NCBI RefSeq assembly: GCF_963422355.1
Contig: NC_085096.1
Location: 6,472,717-6,536,716, forward strand
Direction of reading: 5' to 3'
Length of the DNA: 64,000 bases
From: Corticium candelabrum
Lineage: Eukaryota > Porifera > Homoscleromorpha > Homosclerophorida > Plakinidae
Each line of letters starts with the position of its first letter. Within the stretch, counting starts at the first letter, position 1. The notes under the pieces are model-generated. The model was given only the letters and a program-made list of their open reading frames with translations. It was not told the DNA's origin and searched no databases. A program made the position numbers and the translations under genes. Shown here in pieces: positions 41,367 through 51,090 of the stretch.

Positions 41367-42740
41367 CCGGCATTACCCCACCCTATACCGGCATGACGGT
41401 TTAGTTACCAGAACTGCCTCACGTAAATTTTGGTAAAACCATCATATATCGCATCCAGCGAAATGCGGGGTGATACGGTACATAGATACATATCTAGGTA
41501 AATAGTTACTTACGTGTAGCATCTGGATTTGCATCAAAGTTGCCAGTCTCAGATGATGGTGCACCTTTCTCCTTCAGCTAGCCATCTTCCTAGCAGTGTC
41601 GAGATATGCTGCTATTGAGGAGTATAGACTTAGAGTCTTCACTATTTCAACTATTTTGCAAATAGACATTGTCTTCAGCAACAATACAATCATGACTGTT
41701 GCTGGCAGCATTGGAGGATTTGTTGCTAGGACAGACAGTCCATCTGATGCTTAGAGATTCTTTTAGTAGTACTTCTGCTTTAGCATAACCGCCTTTCTTT
41801 ACTAGTGTTGTTAGGACAGACAGTCCATCTGATGCTTAGAGATTCTTTTAGTAGTACTTCTGCTTTAGCATAGCCGCCTTTCTTTACTAGTGTTGTTAGG
41901 ACAGACAGTCCATCTGATGCTTAGAGATTCTTTTAGTAGTACTTCTGCTTTAGCATAGCCGCCTTTCTTTACTAGTGTTGTTAGGACAGACAGTCCATCT
42001 GATGCTTAGAGATTCTTTTAGTAGTACTTCTGCTTTAGCATAGCCGCCTTTCTTTACTAGTGTTGTTAGGACAGACAGTCCATCTGATGCTTAGAGATTC
42101 TTATAGTAGTACTTCTGCTTTAGCATAGCCGCCTTTCTTTACTAGTGTTGTTAGGACAGACAGTCCATCTGATGCTTAGAGATTCTCTTAGTAGTACTTC
42201 TGCTTTAGCATAACCGCCTTTCTTTACTAGACAACCGCCCAACACCTAAAGCTGTCGAAAATATAATAATATCTAGCATGTCGCACTGCACAACACTTGA
42301 ACACAATGCTGTTTGTTACTCAATTTGTAAACGAGTACAAGCAATTCATTAGTTTTACACACATGCACACAAAGGAACACATCTTGTAACTTAAATATTA
42401 AAATTTCATACGTACAGGTGTGTATATATGACGAGACATACTAAAAATAGTCATCCCAACAAATGATAAGTGAGATACAAGTGACATTTTTATTGCTCTT
42501 CTAGTTCGAATAGATGTACGCGTTTGCAAACATGTTATTCGAGAGCACGTGACTAGGCGGAGTCAGACCTCTGGATATATTAACTTTATTGATGCTCGGT
42601 TCGTAGATACATTATGCTTCCGGAAAGAGACTCCTCCGACATTACCAACAAAGAATACCGCCAGTAAATGACATCCACGAGACTAAGTGTGTTAATCACT
42701 TTTGTCATTCTCGTCGTCTCCTAGGATTATCTTGTCTGTG
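41367..42740. repeat. long repeat R, copy 4, with internal tandem array
   Basis: This starts with GGCATTACCCCACCCTATAC as in copy 1 and ends after AGGATTATCTTGTCTGTGTG, where integrase gene 3 begins. The TPR-like exon is expanded into a tandem array (41721-42230). The IS630 part is absent. Confidence 0.8.
41721..42230. repeat. 85-bp tandem repeat, six units
   Basis: The segment AGGACAGACAGTCCATCTGA begins units at 41728, 41813, 41898, 41983, 42068 and 42153, giving an exact 85-bp period with only a few substitutions. The unit includes ATGCTTAGAGATTCT and GCCTTTCTTTACTAGTGTTG. Since 85 is not a multiple of three, the array breaks the TPR-like frame. Confidence 0.95.
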
Positions 42741-42749
42741 TGAAATTGC

Positions 42750-43544
42750 TTACTTAAGCCATGTCGTGAGAAGCACTTGAAAAGAAACTCTGCCACACCA
42801 TCCGCTCCCTTGTCTGGCAAAGCAGCTGCTTCTGGCCATTTTGAAAAGTAGCATGACACTGATGATGTATTTGTTCCCCCTGGGTGTCTCAGGGAGGGGA
42901 CCTATGAGGTCAACACCAACTGTATCCCACACATCACCTTTCACAGGTATGGGGTGTAGCTCAGCCGTGAACTTATCAAACTTCCTGTATAAGGTAAAGT
43001 TGTGTAGGGTGCTGAATTTGAATGCCCAATTTTTTCATACTATCGTGTACTATTATACCAACCTGTTTGCCTTTTGACACTTGTCACACGACTTGCAGAA
43101 GTGTTTTACGTCATTCACCAGGCCAAGCCAGTAGAACCTATCAGAGATCTTCACCAGTGTCTTATCTCGACCAAAGTGTCCACCTCCTAACTCACTAGAG
43201 TGACAACCCTCTAGCACCTGCATCTTTTGGCTTGCTGTGACAACCTGGAGGTGTTAACATCAGAAATAAATCAGTGCTACATTCAGAAAAGCAAATGTAA
43301 ATAATTAAAACTGCTACTAGGTTTATAGTCCTGCATAAGGAGAGTATAATTACTTGATTCATAACTTGGCACCTACCTGCAGGTCTACATTCCGCTTCTT
43401 CTCTCTGTAGAAGAGCAAGCCATCCTTCACTAGAAAGGTTTTTGCCTTTCTCCTCAAAGAATCCTTCTGATTCTTTGTAAGGTGAGCTGGGAGTTCTCCT
43501 GTACGAATGTAGTTGTAAAGATTGTCGTAATAAGACTGCTCCAT
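42750..43544 (-). CDS. intron-bearing integrase-like gene 3, truncated
   Basis: Three exon-like blocks are seen. At 43544-43370 is a start MEQSYYDNLYNYIRTGELPA with KNQKDSLRRKAKTFLVKDGL. At about 43246-43070 is the His/Cys zinc module (EGCHSSELGG, CKSCDKCQK). At 42960-42750 is the start of the catalytic core (VGVDLIGPLPETPRGNKYII). The rest is replaced by repeat R copy 4. It is a GIN-type relative of Ty3/gypsy integrase and a broken fossil. Confidence 0.6.
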
Positions 43545-43559
43545 CGTTACACACCACTT

Positions 43560-43869
43560 CTTTTGCGTTTACACCTTCGTGTGTAGTCTCTGCTGCGCAT
43601 GCGCGTTCGTAAGCGCTAGCGACTTAATTTCCTAGACGCGACAGAATGTTCTAGGATACACTGTCGCTACGTTGAAATAGGGCGACAATATTTCCTAGGA
43701 AATTTTGTCGCCGCGACAGAATTTCCTGTGACACCGGAAACAAAAACTACAAGGCTCGACTACCTTTGAGGCCTAACTCTTTTTTCGAATTTGCCTAGTT
43801 GATGACTGTTCTTTTAATGGTGAATTCTTCTCATGGCGGCCCTTCTATGGAGATATACATTTAGGTGAT
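43560..43869. repeat. palindromic upstream region of integrase gene 3
   Basis: At 43681-43712 a 32-base palindrome is centred on CCTAGG with one mismatch per arm (GGCGACAATATTTCCT and its inverse). A second arm set (GCGACAGAATTTCCTG, CGCGACAGAATG) repeats the same words at 43654 and 43713. It may be a folded MITE end or promoter element. Confidence 0.65.
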
Positions 43870-44079
43870 TTAACGAAATGTCTTTGTTTTGCTTTTTGCC
43901 GCAGATGCACATGTGGAGTCACATCCAGAGAGTGCGTTGTATTTCAGGGAGCGCAACAGACATGTCTTCACTATCCTGGCAGCGATGTCTGTGGGACGAA
44001 CGCAACGGCGTCGTTGTTTTGTGCCAGAGAGCCATACTAATACCCCGTTGATGGCATTAGCATGATTTGTTGTTATCAC
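43870..44079 (-). pseudogene. fragment with ALSGCDST motif, unrecognised
   Basis: The frame contains RSLKYNALSGCDSTCASAAK followed by SKTKTFR. It resembles an HALTGCDTTSAFxGKGK motif that I recall from uncharacterised invertebrate proteins. No domain name can be given. Nothing upstream or downstream clearly extends it. Confidence 0.25.
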
Positions 44080-44889
44080 CTCTACGTCTGTGGCAGGAGA
44101 AGGCTATACCTTAACCTAAACAAAGAACGCAATTTTTATACCTCAAGTAGTAATACGTACTATGAATGAATACATCTATTTCGCATGCAAGCTGCAAACG
44201 TATGCTTGCTCTTTTGAACTTAGATTTAATTATCAGTACTGTGACCACTGATTAGGTAATTGAAGCACTGAATTTTTTACAGAGGAGGTGCAAAGAACGA
44301 ATTGACGCGAAGGTTACAATGTTTTGTAATTAGGCAGTCTCCCTTTATTATGCAGTTTAAGCTGTTTGCATGGGTGTAACAAGGGCAGCGCATTTCCGTG
44401 AAGATCAGACTTGGCTATTAACTTCAGTCATTCACTCTTGTCAGATGCTAACAATATCAGTTTGCTTATTCTTCAGCAATGACTTGCAGAAATTCAGGCT
44501 CTCCCTTGCTATACTTAATACGGCACATAGCAATACTTTATAGATTCCTATCACTTGTAATTATGCTATGTGACAACACAATATGCAGCTGTATGACTCT
44601 GATTCCAAACGATAACACTATCTTTCCATGTACTTTCTCTATCCTTCTTGTCCATTTAAACCAAGAATTATCTTCTGCAGAACCATTAAAGCTTCAATAT
44701 AGATGAACAAATCTCCACTAGCTAGCCACCCAACCCTCCCTGTTAAGTCTTGAAACAATCAGATCACCTGCACCAAGGTCTGCTTCTCTTCATTCCTTTT
44801 GCACTAACAAAACGTTCACATGAGATGGAAGTTGTTCGACTGTTGTTTCCTTCTTTTACGTTAGTTGTTAACATTAGGGTCTTCACTGT
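44080..44889. other. no recognisable gene
   Basis: AT-rich stretch. Parts (TTCAGCAATGACTTGCAGAA at 44472, TATGTGACAACACAATATGC at 44568, TCCTTCTTGTCCATTTAAAC at 44642) recur around 45650-46090, so 44400-44700 and 45490-46100 are diverged copies of one segment. Confidence 0.55.
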
Positions 44890-45475
44890 CTGAAGAGTCT
44901 CCTCACCTACTTTTATAACTAATCTTTGTACCGCTTGTTAGTCTGACGTCTGTAGTAGTTATCCACTTTCTGGATGACTTGGTCGACATACTACTTCCAT
45001 TTCGCCACCGTCACGTTTTCAACGCCTTCTATGGCCAGGTGTTCGATGGCAAAATCTTTGTTCTCTGCAGCGTATTCTTTGACTTGCGCCCGTACAAGTT
45101 CTATCGGATTAAGTTCGCAATGGCCTACCGGAAGTCTTATAATATAAGACATCATGACCTGCATCACTGGCGAAAATGTTAGTGAGGTATTTCTTTTTGG
45201 ATTTGTTGTCTTTAGCAGCATGAACAACTCAGATTTCAGGCGTGGCCTGTCGTAGCTAATACTGTGCTTGTCCAGGTACGCCATTATATCCTTTTTCAAG
45301 CCACTCTTTGTGGGCACTTTCTCAACAACACCATTGTTGTACTTGGCGTTGTCAAGAACAATGACTGACGTCGGCCGACAGTGAGGTAACAGCTGTTTTT
45401 GGTACCATTTCGTAAAATGCTTGTTGTTCATTTCGTCGTTGTAATCTCCTGTTCTCTTCTTACCGTTCGAAATGA
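44890..45475 (-). pseudogene. IS630/Tc1-type transposase fragment, R copy 5 (longest)
   Basis: This copy extends further upstream than the others: TGDYNDEMNNKHFTKWYQKQ, LLPHCRPTSVIVLDNAKYNN (middle catalytic Asp), KSGLKKDIMAYLDKHSISYD, and LPVGHCELNPIELVRAQVKE (Glu). The first Asp region is missing. It also preserves the uninterrupted site into which Tigger-2 inserted in copy 2 (about 44985-44995). Confidence 0.8.
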
Positions 45476-47125
45476 AGCTGAAGCTAGGGAGTGTTAGTGA
45501 GGATCAGACGTGGCTACTAACTTCTGTCATTCACTTTTGTCAGATGCTAAAAGTGAAGCAACAATACAATTGTGACGTCGTGTGGATCAAGCAATATATA
45601 TGAAATATATTGAGTGCCTAAATACATTGCTGGTCATCAGTTTGCTTTTTCTTCAGCAAAGATTAGCAGAAATTCAGGTTCTCCTTTGCTATACTTAATA
45701 TGACACATAACAATACTTTTTTGATTTCCTGTCATTTTTAAGTATACTAATTCTACTAATACTACTACAGAATTACAATAATTACAAAACAAAGCCACAC
45801 GTCTCTTCAACTAAGTAGCTAAAACAATATACAGTACACGTCAAAACTATTGACACATTTACGCTTGGAGGCGTGGCCATGGGTAGCGTGAGCAGAAACG
45901 CATCCGTTTTCACGTGACGTACGTTTTCTAGATAGAAAAGAACTGTTGTTCTTTATACTTTCTAAGTATACTAAGTATACTGTATGTGACAACACAATAT
46001 GCAGCTGTTGTGACTAAGCAGGCAACCTCTGATTAGCAACGATAACACTTTCTTTCCACATACCTTCTTTATCCTTCTTGTCCATTTAAACCCAAAAACT
46101 ATCTTGTGCAAAACCATTAAAGGTTAAACCTAAGGATTTGTCTTCGCATCTGAAATGAACAGAACAAATCCAACAAATGCTGTTCTGGTATATTGGACAC
46201 TCTTTCATGAGGGAAACCAGTTTACAACTAAGCCATACTTTAGTAAGGTTTTGTTTTTCCTTCAAACACTAGTGTATGTCAGAGAAGCTGGAACAAAAGA
46301 CCAGGCTGTTAGGCCACACTCTTGCCAGAGTGGAGCATCAAACCTAGTTCAGCTCCAGTTGATCTTCAATCAGGCTTGCTTTCTTTGCAAAGGAGAGCGT
46401 ACGGTGAAAGCCATTATCCTTTTATTACTCTTCGAAGGCTAATATGTAGATGTACTTTGTTAGATGTTAGGCAAAAACGTTTGGTTGTGCAGGTTCCTAC
46501 CAGTAGTAGTTCATAATTTTGTACATGATAGACTTAGTTACCATTGCAAGTACACAGTGTACACGTTTGTATACGAATATATTGTTGAACTACAGTTGTG
46601 GCACCCCTGAGAAGTACAGCTACGCATGGTATGTTTTAGACCGGATCACAGGGTCCATGCGCATTTGCATGGTTTCAGATCTGCATGGTACTTACCGATC
46701 ACCAGTCGTAGTCGTCGTCTTCGAACTATGGCGCAAACGTTGTCTTGATGGCCAGTCGTGACACGGATCTTGTTTCGTATAGAAATCTTTTGCGTATTAC
46801 GGCGCACGTCTAGGTGTGATGACCAGTAACTGTTAAATGCGTAGAGTAGTATCTCCAGTAGTATCTCCAGTTGATGTCTGGTTTCAGATCTATTTCACGT
46901 CGTCTTGAGACTCTTGCATCTGCGCTATCTACTGTGCTCTAGAGCATCTATTGAAATTCTATGGAAAGTATCTCAAACTTGATGCACTCATGTCTATTTC
47001 TAGAGAGTCACTTCAAATCGTCTTGACGATCACTAACGCGTAATTAGAATGACCTTTAGAATGTCTGATATAGGCGCGTTATATGTGCACGCCCCTTTTC
47101 TAACTTGTACAGTTCTGCCGCTTTA
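45476..47125. other. mostly unassigned sequence; possible lone Tc1-like end
   Basis: 45490-46100 is a diverged copy of 44400-44700. At 45831, ACAGTACACGTCAAAACTAT resembles a Tc1 terminus, but no partner end or transposase is near. Frames at 46155-46516 (two overlapping, both broken) have no recognisable domain. 46930-47070 is a diverged direct repeat of 50735-50850 across Harbinger-2. Confidence 0.4.
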
Positions 47126-47384
47126 AGCCTGGTTTACAATATGACGCTGACGACGCTCGCGACGCTCGCGAAGACGCTCAGGCGGGCGTCATATTGTAAA
47201 CATTCGCACGTCGCGTCATGAGCGTCGTCAGCGTCGTCAGCGTCCGTGAGCGTCGTTGACGCTCAAGTTGAGACAAGTTCAACTCCAGCGTCCAAACCGG
47301 AAGTGGTCCAGCGTCTACTGGAAGCACGTGATTCTTGTCGACAAATCAGCTATCAAATCCGGGAGTGATATCCCTGAGTGAACT

Positions 47385-48275
47385 ATGGAAGAGAAGCTTA
47401 TCGAAAGTGTACGTAAGTACGGCTGCCTGTGGCAAGTAAAGTCCAGGGAGTATAAAGACCTGCGTCTGAAGGAGAACTCTTGGAAAGAGGTCTCGGAAGA
47501 AACTGGGCTCCCAGCGGCAGACTGCCAGAAAGTATGGAAACGTCTTCGCGACAAGTTCGTGAGGGAAGAGAAGAAAACTAAATCAATGCGTTCTGGAGAC
47601 TCGGGACCTCTCTACAGCTCATTGTGGGAGTACTTTGAGGTTCTCAGCTTCCTCCTGGACACCATAAAACATCGCCAGTAAGAAATGATTACCACGTGTA
47701 GTTTGACAATGTACCGTATGTAGGATCGAACGGTGTTCATTGTACATTTATAGAACAGTTACCAACTTTAGTGCCCCCCTAGATGATGGTTGCGTTCATG
47801 ATGATGATGAGGAGGACAATGATGATGATAGTGAGAGGTACATTTGAATCAGTGAAATAGTAATTTTGACAACTTATTTAATCTTTTGCCTAGCATTGTA
47901 GCAGTAGACCAGTTTGAACACAAGCAATCAATGACAACACGTCAGTCTACTCCGTCACCATCAGTGCCATTATCTGGAGGAGTAGTGCAAACACCTATGG
48001 GAGAAATTCGTTCCAACAGAGGCAAGGGCAAAAAGAGGAAGGTGGATGCTGAAGCTGTTGATTTAGCTATGCTTCAGTTGATCAACGACCAGAAGAGCAA
48101 TCCTACTGAGCCATCGCTAGATGAAGAAGGGCTATTTGGATTACACATTGCAGCCAAACTAAGACAGTTGTCCGACCGTGAGAAAGCAATTGCGGAGATT
48201 AAAATCGAAGAAATACTATTGGAGGCAAAATTTGGCTACCAATACCAGCAAAGCAGCCACCAATACCAGCATTGA
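47385..48275 (+). CDS. MADF/BESS DNA-binding partner of Harbinger-2
   Basis: Three exons join in frame: 47385-47677, 47772-47837 and 47894-48275 (246 aa). Exon 1 is a MADF domain: MEEKLIESVRKYGCLWQVKS, SWKEVSEETGLPAADCQKVW, LRDKFVREEKK. Exon 2 is Asp-rich. Exon 3 has a basic patch (GKGKKRKVD) and a BESS-like motif (DEEGLFGLHIAAKLRQLSDR). Domain order and intron positions match the Harbinger-1 partner, so this is the same gene, diverged. It is open. Confidence 0.88.
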
Positions 48276-48419
48276 GCAACCACGCATATCTGGGCTCTCT
48301 TCGTTTAACCAGATGTTTGAATTGAAGCATCTGTATGGTCCTTTAACCGGCTTTTTTAAAAGCCACAAAATCATCAAAGAGAGCTGATCTAAAGACTGAA
48401 GTCTACATTACCTAGAAGT

Positions 48420-48423
<4 letters not shown>

Positions 48424-48505
<82 letters not shown>
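48424..48505. repeat. (CA)n microsatellite
   Basis: About 40 CA units lie between the two convergent genes of Harbinger-2, followed by a GA-rich run. The Cys/Val frame through it is an artefact. Confidence 0.97.
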
Positions 48506-48507
<2 letters not shown>

Positions 48508-48708
48508 GGAGAAAGAGAGAAACAGACACAAAAGCAGAGAGTTGTATTTTCAACTGATGCTTGTTCACCCTTCTTATTAGGTAAATGGTGCATTAATTCA
48601 ATCAGATGCAGGGTGGGCACATTGATGTGATAGGGAACTGAACATACAGTACAGGTTTCGATAATACCAGCAAAATAGCTGGTGAAAGCCCCAAAACACA
48701 TATCATGG

Positions 48709-50308
48709 CTAGTATTCTGTACGATGGATGTGGTTGTACTGCCATGTCACCTCTCCTTCAGAGGACATAAAGTAGTCGCGAATAGTGTCCCTACATGTAG
48801 CTGCAGATCTACTATACATATTGCTTCCTACAGAGCCTATCCTGCTCAATCCATTATCACCATCCACCTCACTTCTCCAGGCTCCTTCAGTGACGTTCCC
48901 TGCTCCATCCTCTGCATCACTAAATCCGCGTGGGCAGTAAACTGTTGACTCAGTAGTTCGCAGGTAGTTGTGTAGGGCTATTGCTGCTTGGGTGAAAAGC
49001 ACTACGTGATCTGGAGAAGCAATTATCGGCCTCCTAAAGAGACGCCATCTGGCAGCCAGGATACCAAAACTGTTCTCAATGACTCTTCTGGAACGGCTCA
49101 AGCGATAGTTAAACACTGCCTCAGGATCAGCCAAATTTCTCCCAGGATACGGACGAAGCATATTGCGCTGAAGTGGAAAAGCTTCGTCTCCCACAAACGC
49201 AAATGGTACCTCAATGGCGGTACCGGGTAGAGTTGTAGGTGATGGTAAGCCAAGTTTGCCTGCATCTAGTGCTCTGCCAAATTCTGAATTTGAAGAACAC
49301 CTCCATCACTATGTCGACCAGAATTTCCAATGTCGACGAAAATAAACCTGTAATGTGCATCGCACACTGCCATTAGAACAACTGAGTGTCCTCCCTTGTA
49401 ATTGTAATACGATGATCCCGAAGAAGCGGGAGCTTGTATAGATATGTGTTTGCCATCAATAGCTCCCACACAGTTTGGGAAATTCCAGAGCTTTGAAAAT
49501 TCTCTGGCAATGCCCTTCCAATCCTCTTCACTTGATGGTCCTTTCACATATTCAGGCTGAAGAACTTGCCACAGTGCAGCACATGTTTCTCGAATGATGT
49601 GGCAAACAGTTGCACGGCCAACTCTGAAGCTGAAAGAAACTGACACTTGGGAGTTGCCAGTGGCCAAGTAACGTAAAGTCAAAGCCAATCTAAAAAATTT
49701 AAAGAATTACTTCTTCTGATGCTGTATCACTATAGTGGACAAGCAGACAGACAGACATACAGACAGACAGAGAGAGACTGGCAGCTAAACAATCAGATAG
49801 ACAAACAAAATGGGACACTGCGATAGAACAGTGGTTAGCTGTTTGCTTGTACTCTAGATTCGAAAATTTGCTTGACAGATAGATCAACAAAGAGGCAGAC
49901 AGATAGACAGATAGACAGAGAGACAGGCAGGCAGGCAGACATACAGACAAACAGACAGACACACACCCACACACAGACTGTAATGAAAGAACTATGTACA
50001 CAGGAATACCTTTCTCCAGGTGAGATCTCCGGCCGATAGACGCTTTGATATGATCTTCTTTTCAAAGCAGGAGCTACCTTTGCTACCAGAGCATCAAAAG
50101 TTTCCCTAGACATTCTCAAGAAGCGGTAATGACTCTCTGCATCCTGCAGCCTCATTTCTGCTAGCAGATTGTGATAGTCCCCGTGCTCTCTCCTTCTTTG
50201 AAAAATGGTTCTCACCCATTTTCGGCGGCGGCGGCGGCTAGCTTCCCGAGCCCTTCGAGTGCGCCTACGGTACACTAGCAGTAGAAGGAGCAAGTCTTTT
50301 CTATCCAT
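48709..50308 (-). pseudogene. Harbinger-2 transposase, spliced, one frameshift
   Basis: Exon 1 (50308-50010) starts MDRKDLLLLLLVYRRRTRRA and ends EISPGER at a donor (AAAG|GTATTCC). Exon 2 starts at 49689 (TTTTTTAG|ATTGG) with LALTLRYLATGNSQVSVSFS. Catalytic residues are present: GAIDGKHISI, GNSGRHSDGG and RRVIENSFGILAARW. After HSDGGV (about 49300) one missing base shifts the frame; the correct frame resumes and runs to 48709. The 320-base intron is rich in CAGA repeats and is absent from the otherwise similar Harbinger-1 gene. Confidence 0.92.
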
Positions 50309-50497
50309 GTAATAAGATGGTGGTGAGCATGCGCGTAGTGTCTCTGTGACGCCCAAGTGACGCTCATCGAGAGGTATTGTAAATGGTACAGCGTCACCGG
50401 CAGCGTTTTGACACCTACCCAGCGTCTTCGCCAGCGTCTTCGCGAGCGTCCCCGCGAGCGTCGCGAGCGTCGTCAGCGTCATATTGTAAACCAGGCT

Positions 50498-50940
50498 TTA
50501 GTCGAAAGAGCCAACTCTACCGACTCTGCTGCTCGTTGGAGCACGCCCCTTTTCCAACCTCTACTAGCTCCTGCGCTGGTAGACGTTGAAAGAGGAGCGT
50601 GTCTTCCAGACTCTTCTTGAAGAGGCTGGAAGAGCCCAATCGAACGCGCCCATAATTTTTCTGATTACTAGCCCTACAACACTAGGCTCGACAATATCTC
50701 ATACGTCTAAGTATATCGGTACTGTGCTATCATCTAGTGGAAGTTGATGGAAAGTATCTCAAAGTTGATGCATGCGTTTATGATTTTAAAGAGTCTCTTC
50801 TAATCGTCTTGAGAATCCAACACGTAATTACAATGACTTTAAAATGAGACTGGTATGATTTCGTGAGACTCAGCGAACCAGATATCTGATTACAATGTCT
50901 CCAACACTACGCTCTGCAATCATACGTCTGATTGTAGAGG
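50498..50940. other. flank of Harbinger-2; possible split MITE and direct repeat
   Basis: GCACGCCCCTTTTCCAAC at 50540 matches GCACGCCCCTTTTCTAAC at 47089 on the other side of Harbinger-2. GGGCGCG-type ends are near 47088 and 50650, so Harbinger-2 may lie in a small MITE. 50735-50850 is about 80% similar to 46957-47070. No gene. Confidence 0.45.
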
Positions 50941-51090
50941 TAGTTTTCCCTGTGGACGCTGATGGTGCTCCTCCGGCTCCTTCCTGTATCTCAGATGTCG
51001 TCCAGGTACACCACCACACCGTCTAGGCTCTGCAAAAACTCTTCCATTACCTGTTGGAAAATGGATGGGCTAAATGAACACCAAATGGTA

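Larger units (their letters stand above)
47126..50497 (-). mobile_element. Harbinger-2, PIF/Harbinger transposon
   Basis: Ends AGCCTGGTTTACAATATGAC are inverted repeats continuing into GACGCT/GCGTC-rich runs, flanked by TTA (47123-47125, 50498-50500). The element is 3372 bp. Gene order mirrors Harbinger-1: MADF/BESS partner (+) on the left, transposase (-) on the right. The two elements are therefore inverted relative to each other. The terminal sequence AGC(C)TGG(A/T)TTTACAATATG is shared with Harbinger-1. Confidence 0.95.

Noticed and set aside
45831-45870. Complete Tc1-like element at ACAGTACACGTCAAAACT
   Set aside because: No matching inverted end or transposase was found within several kb.
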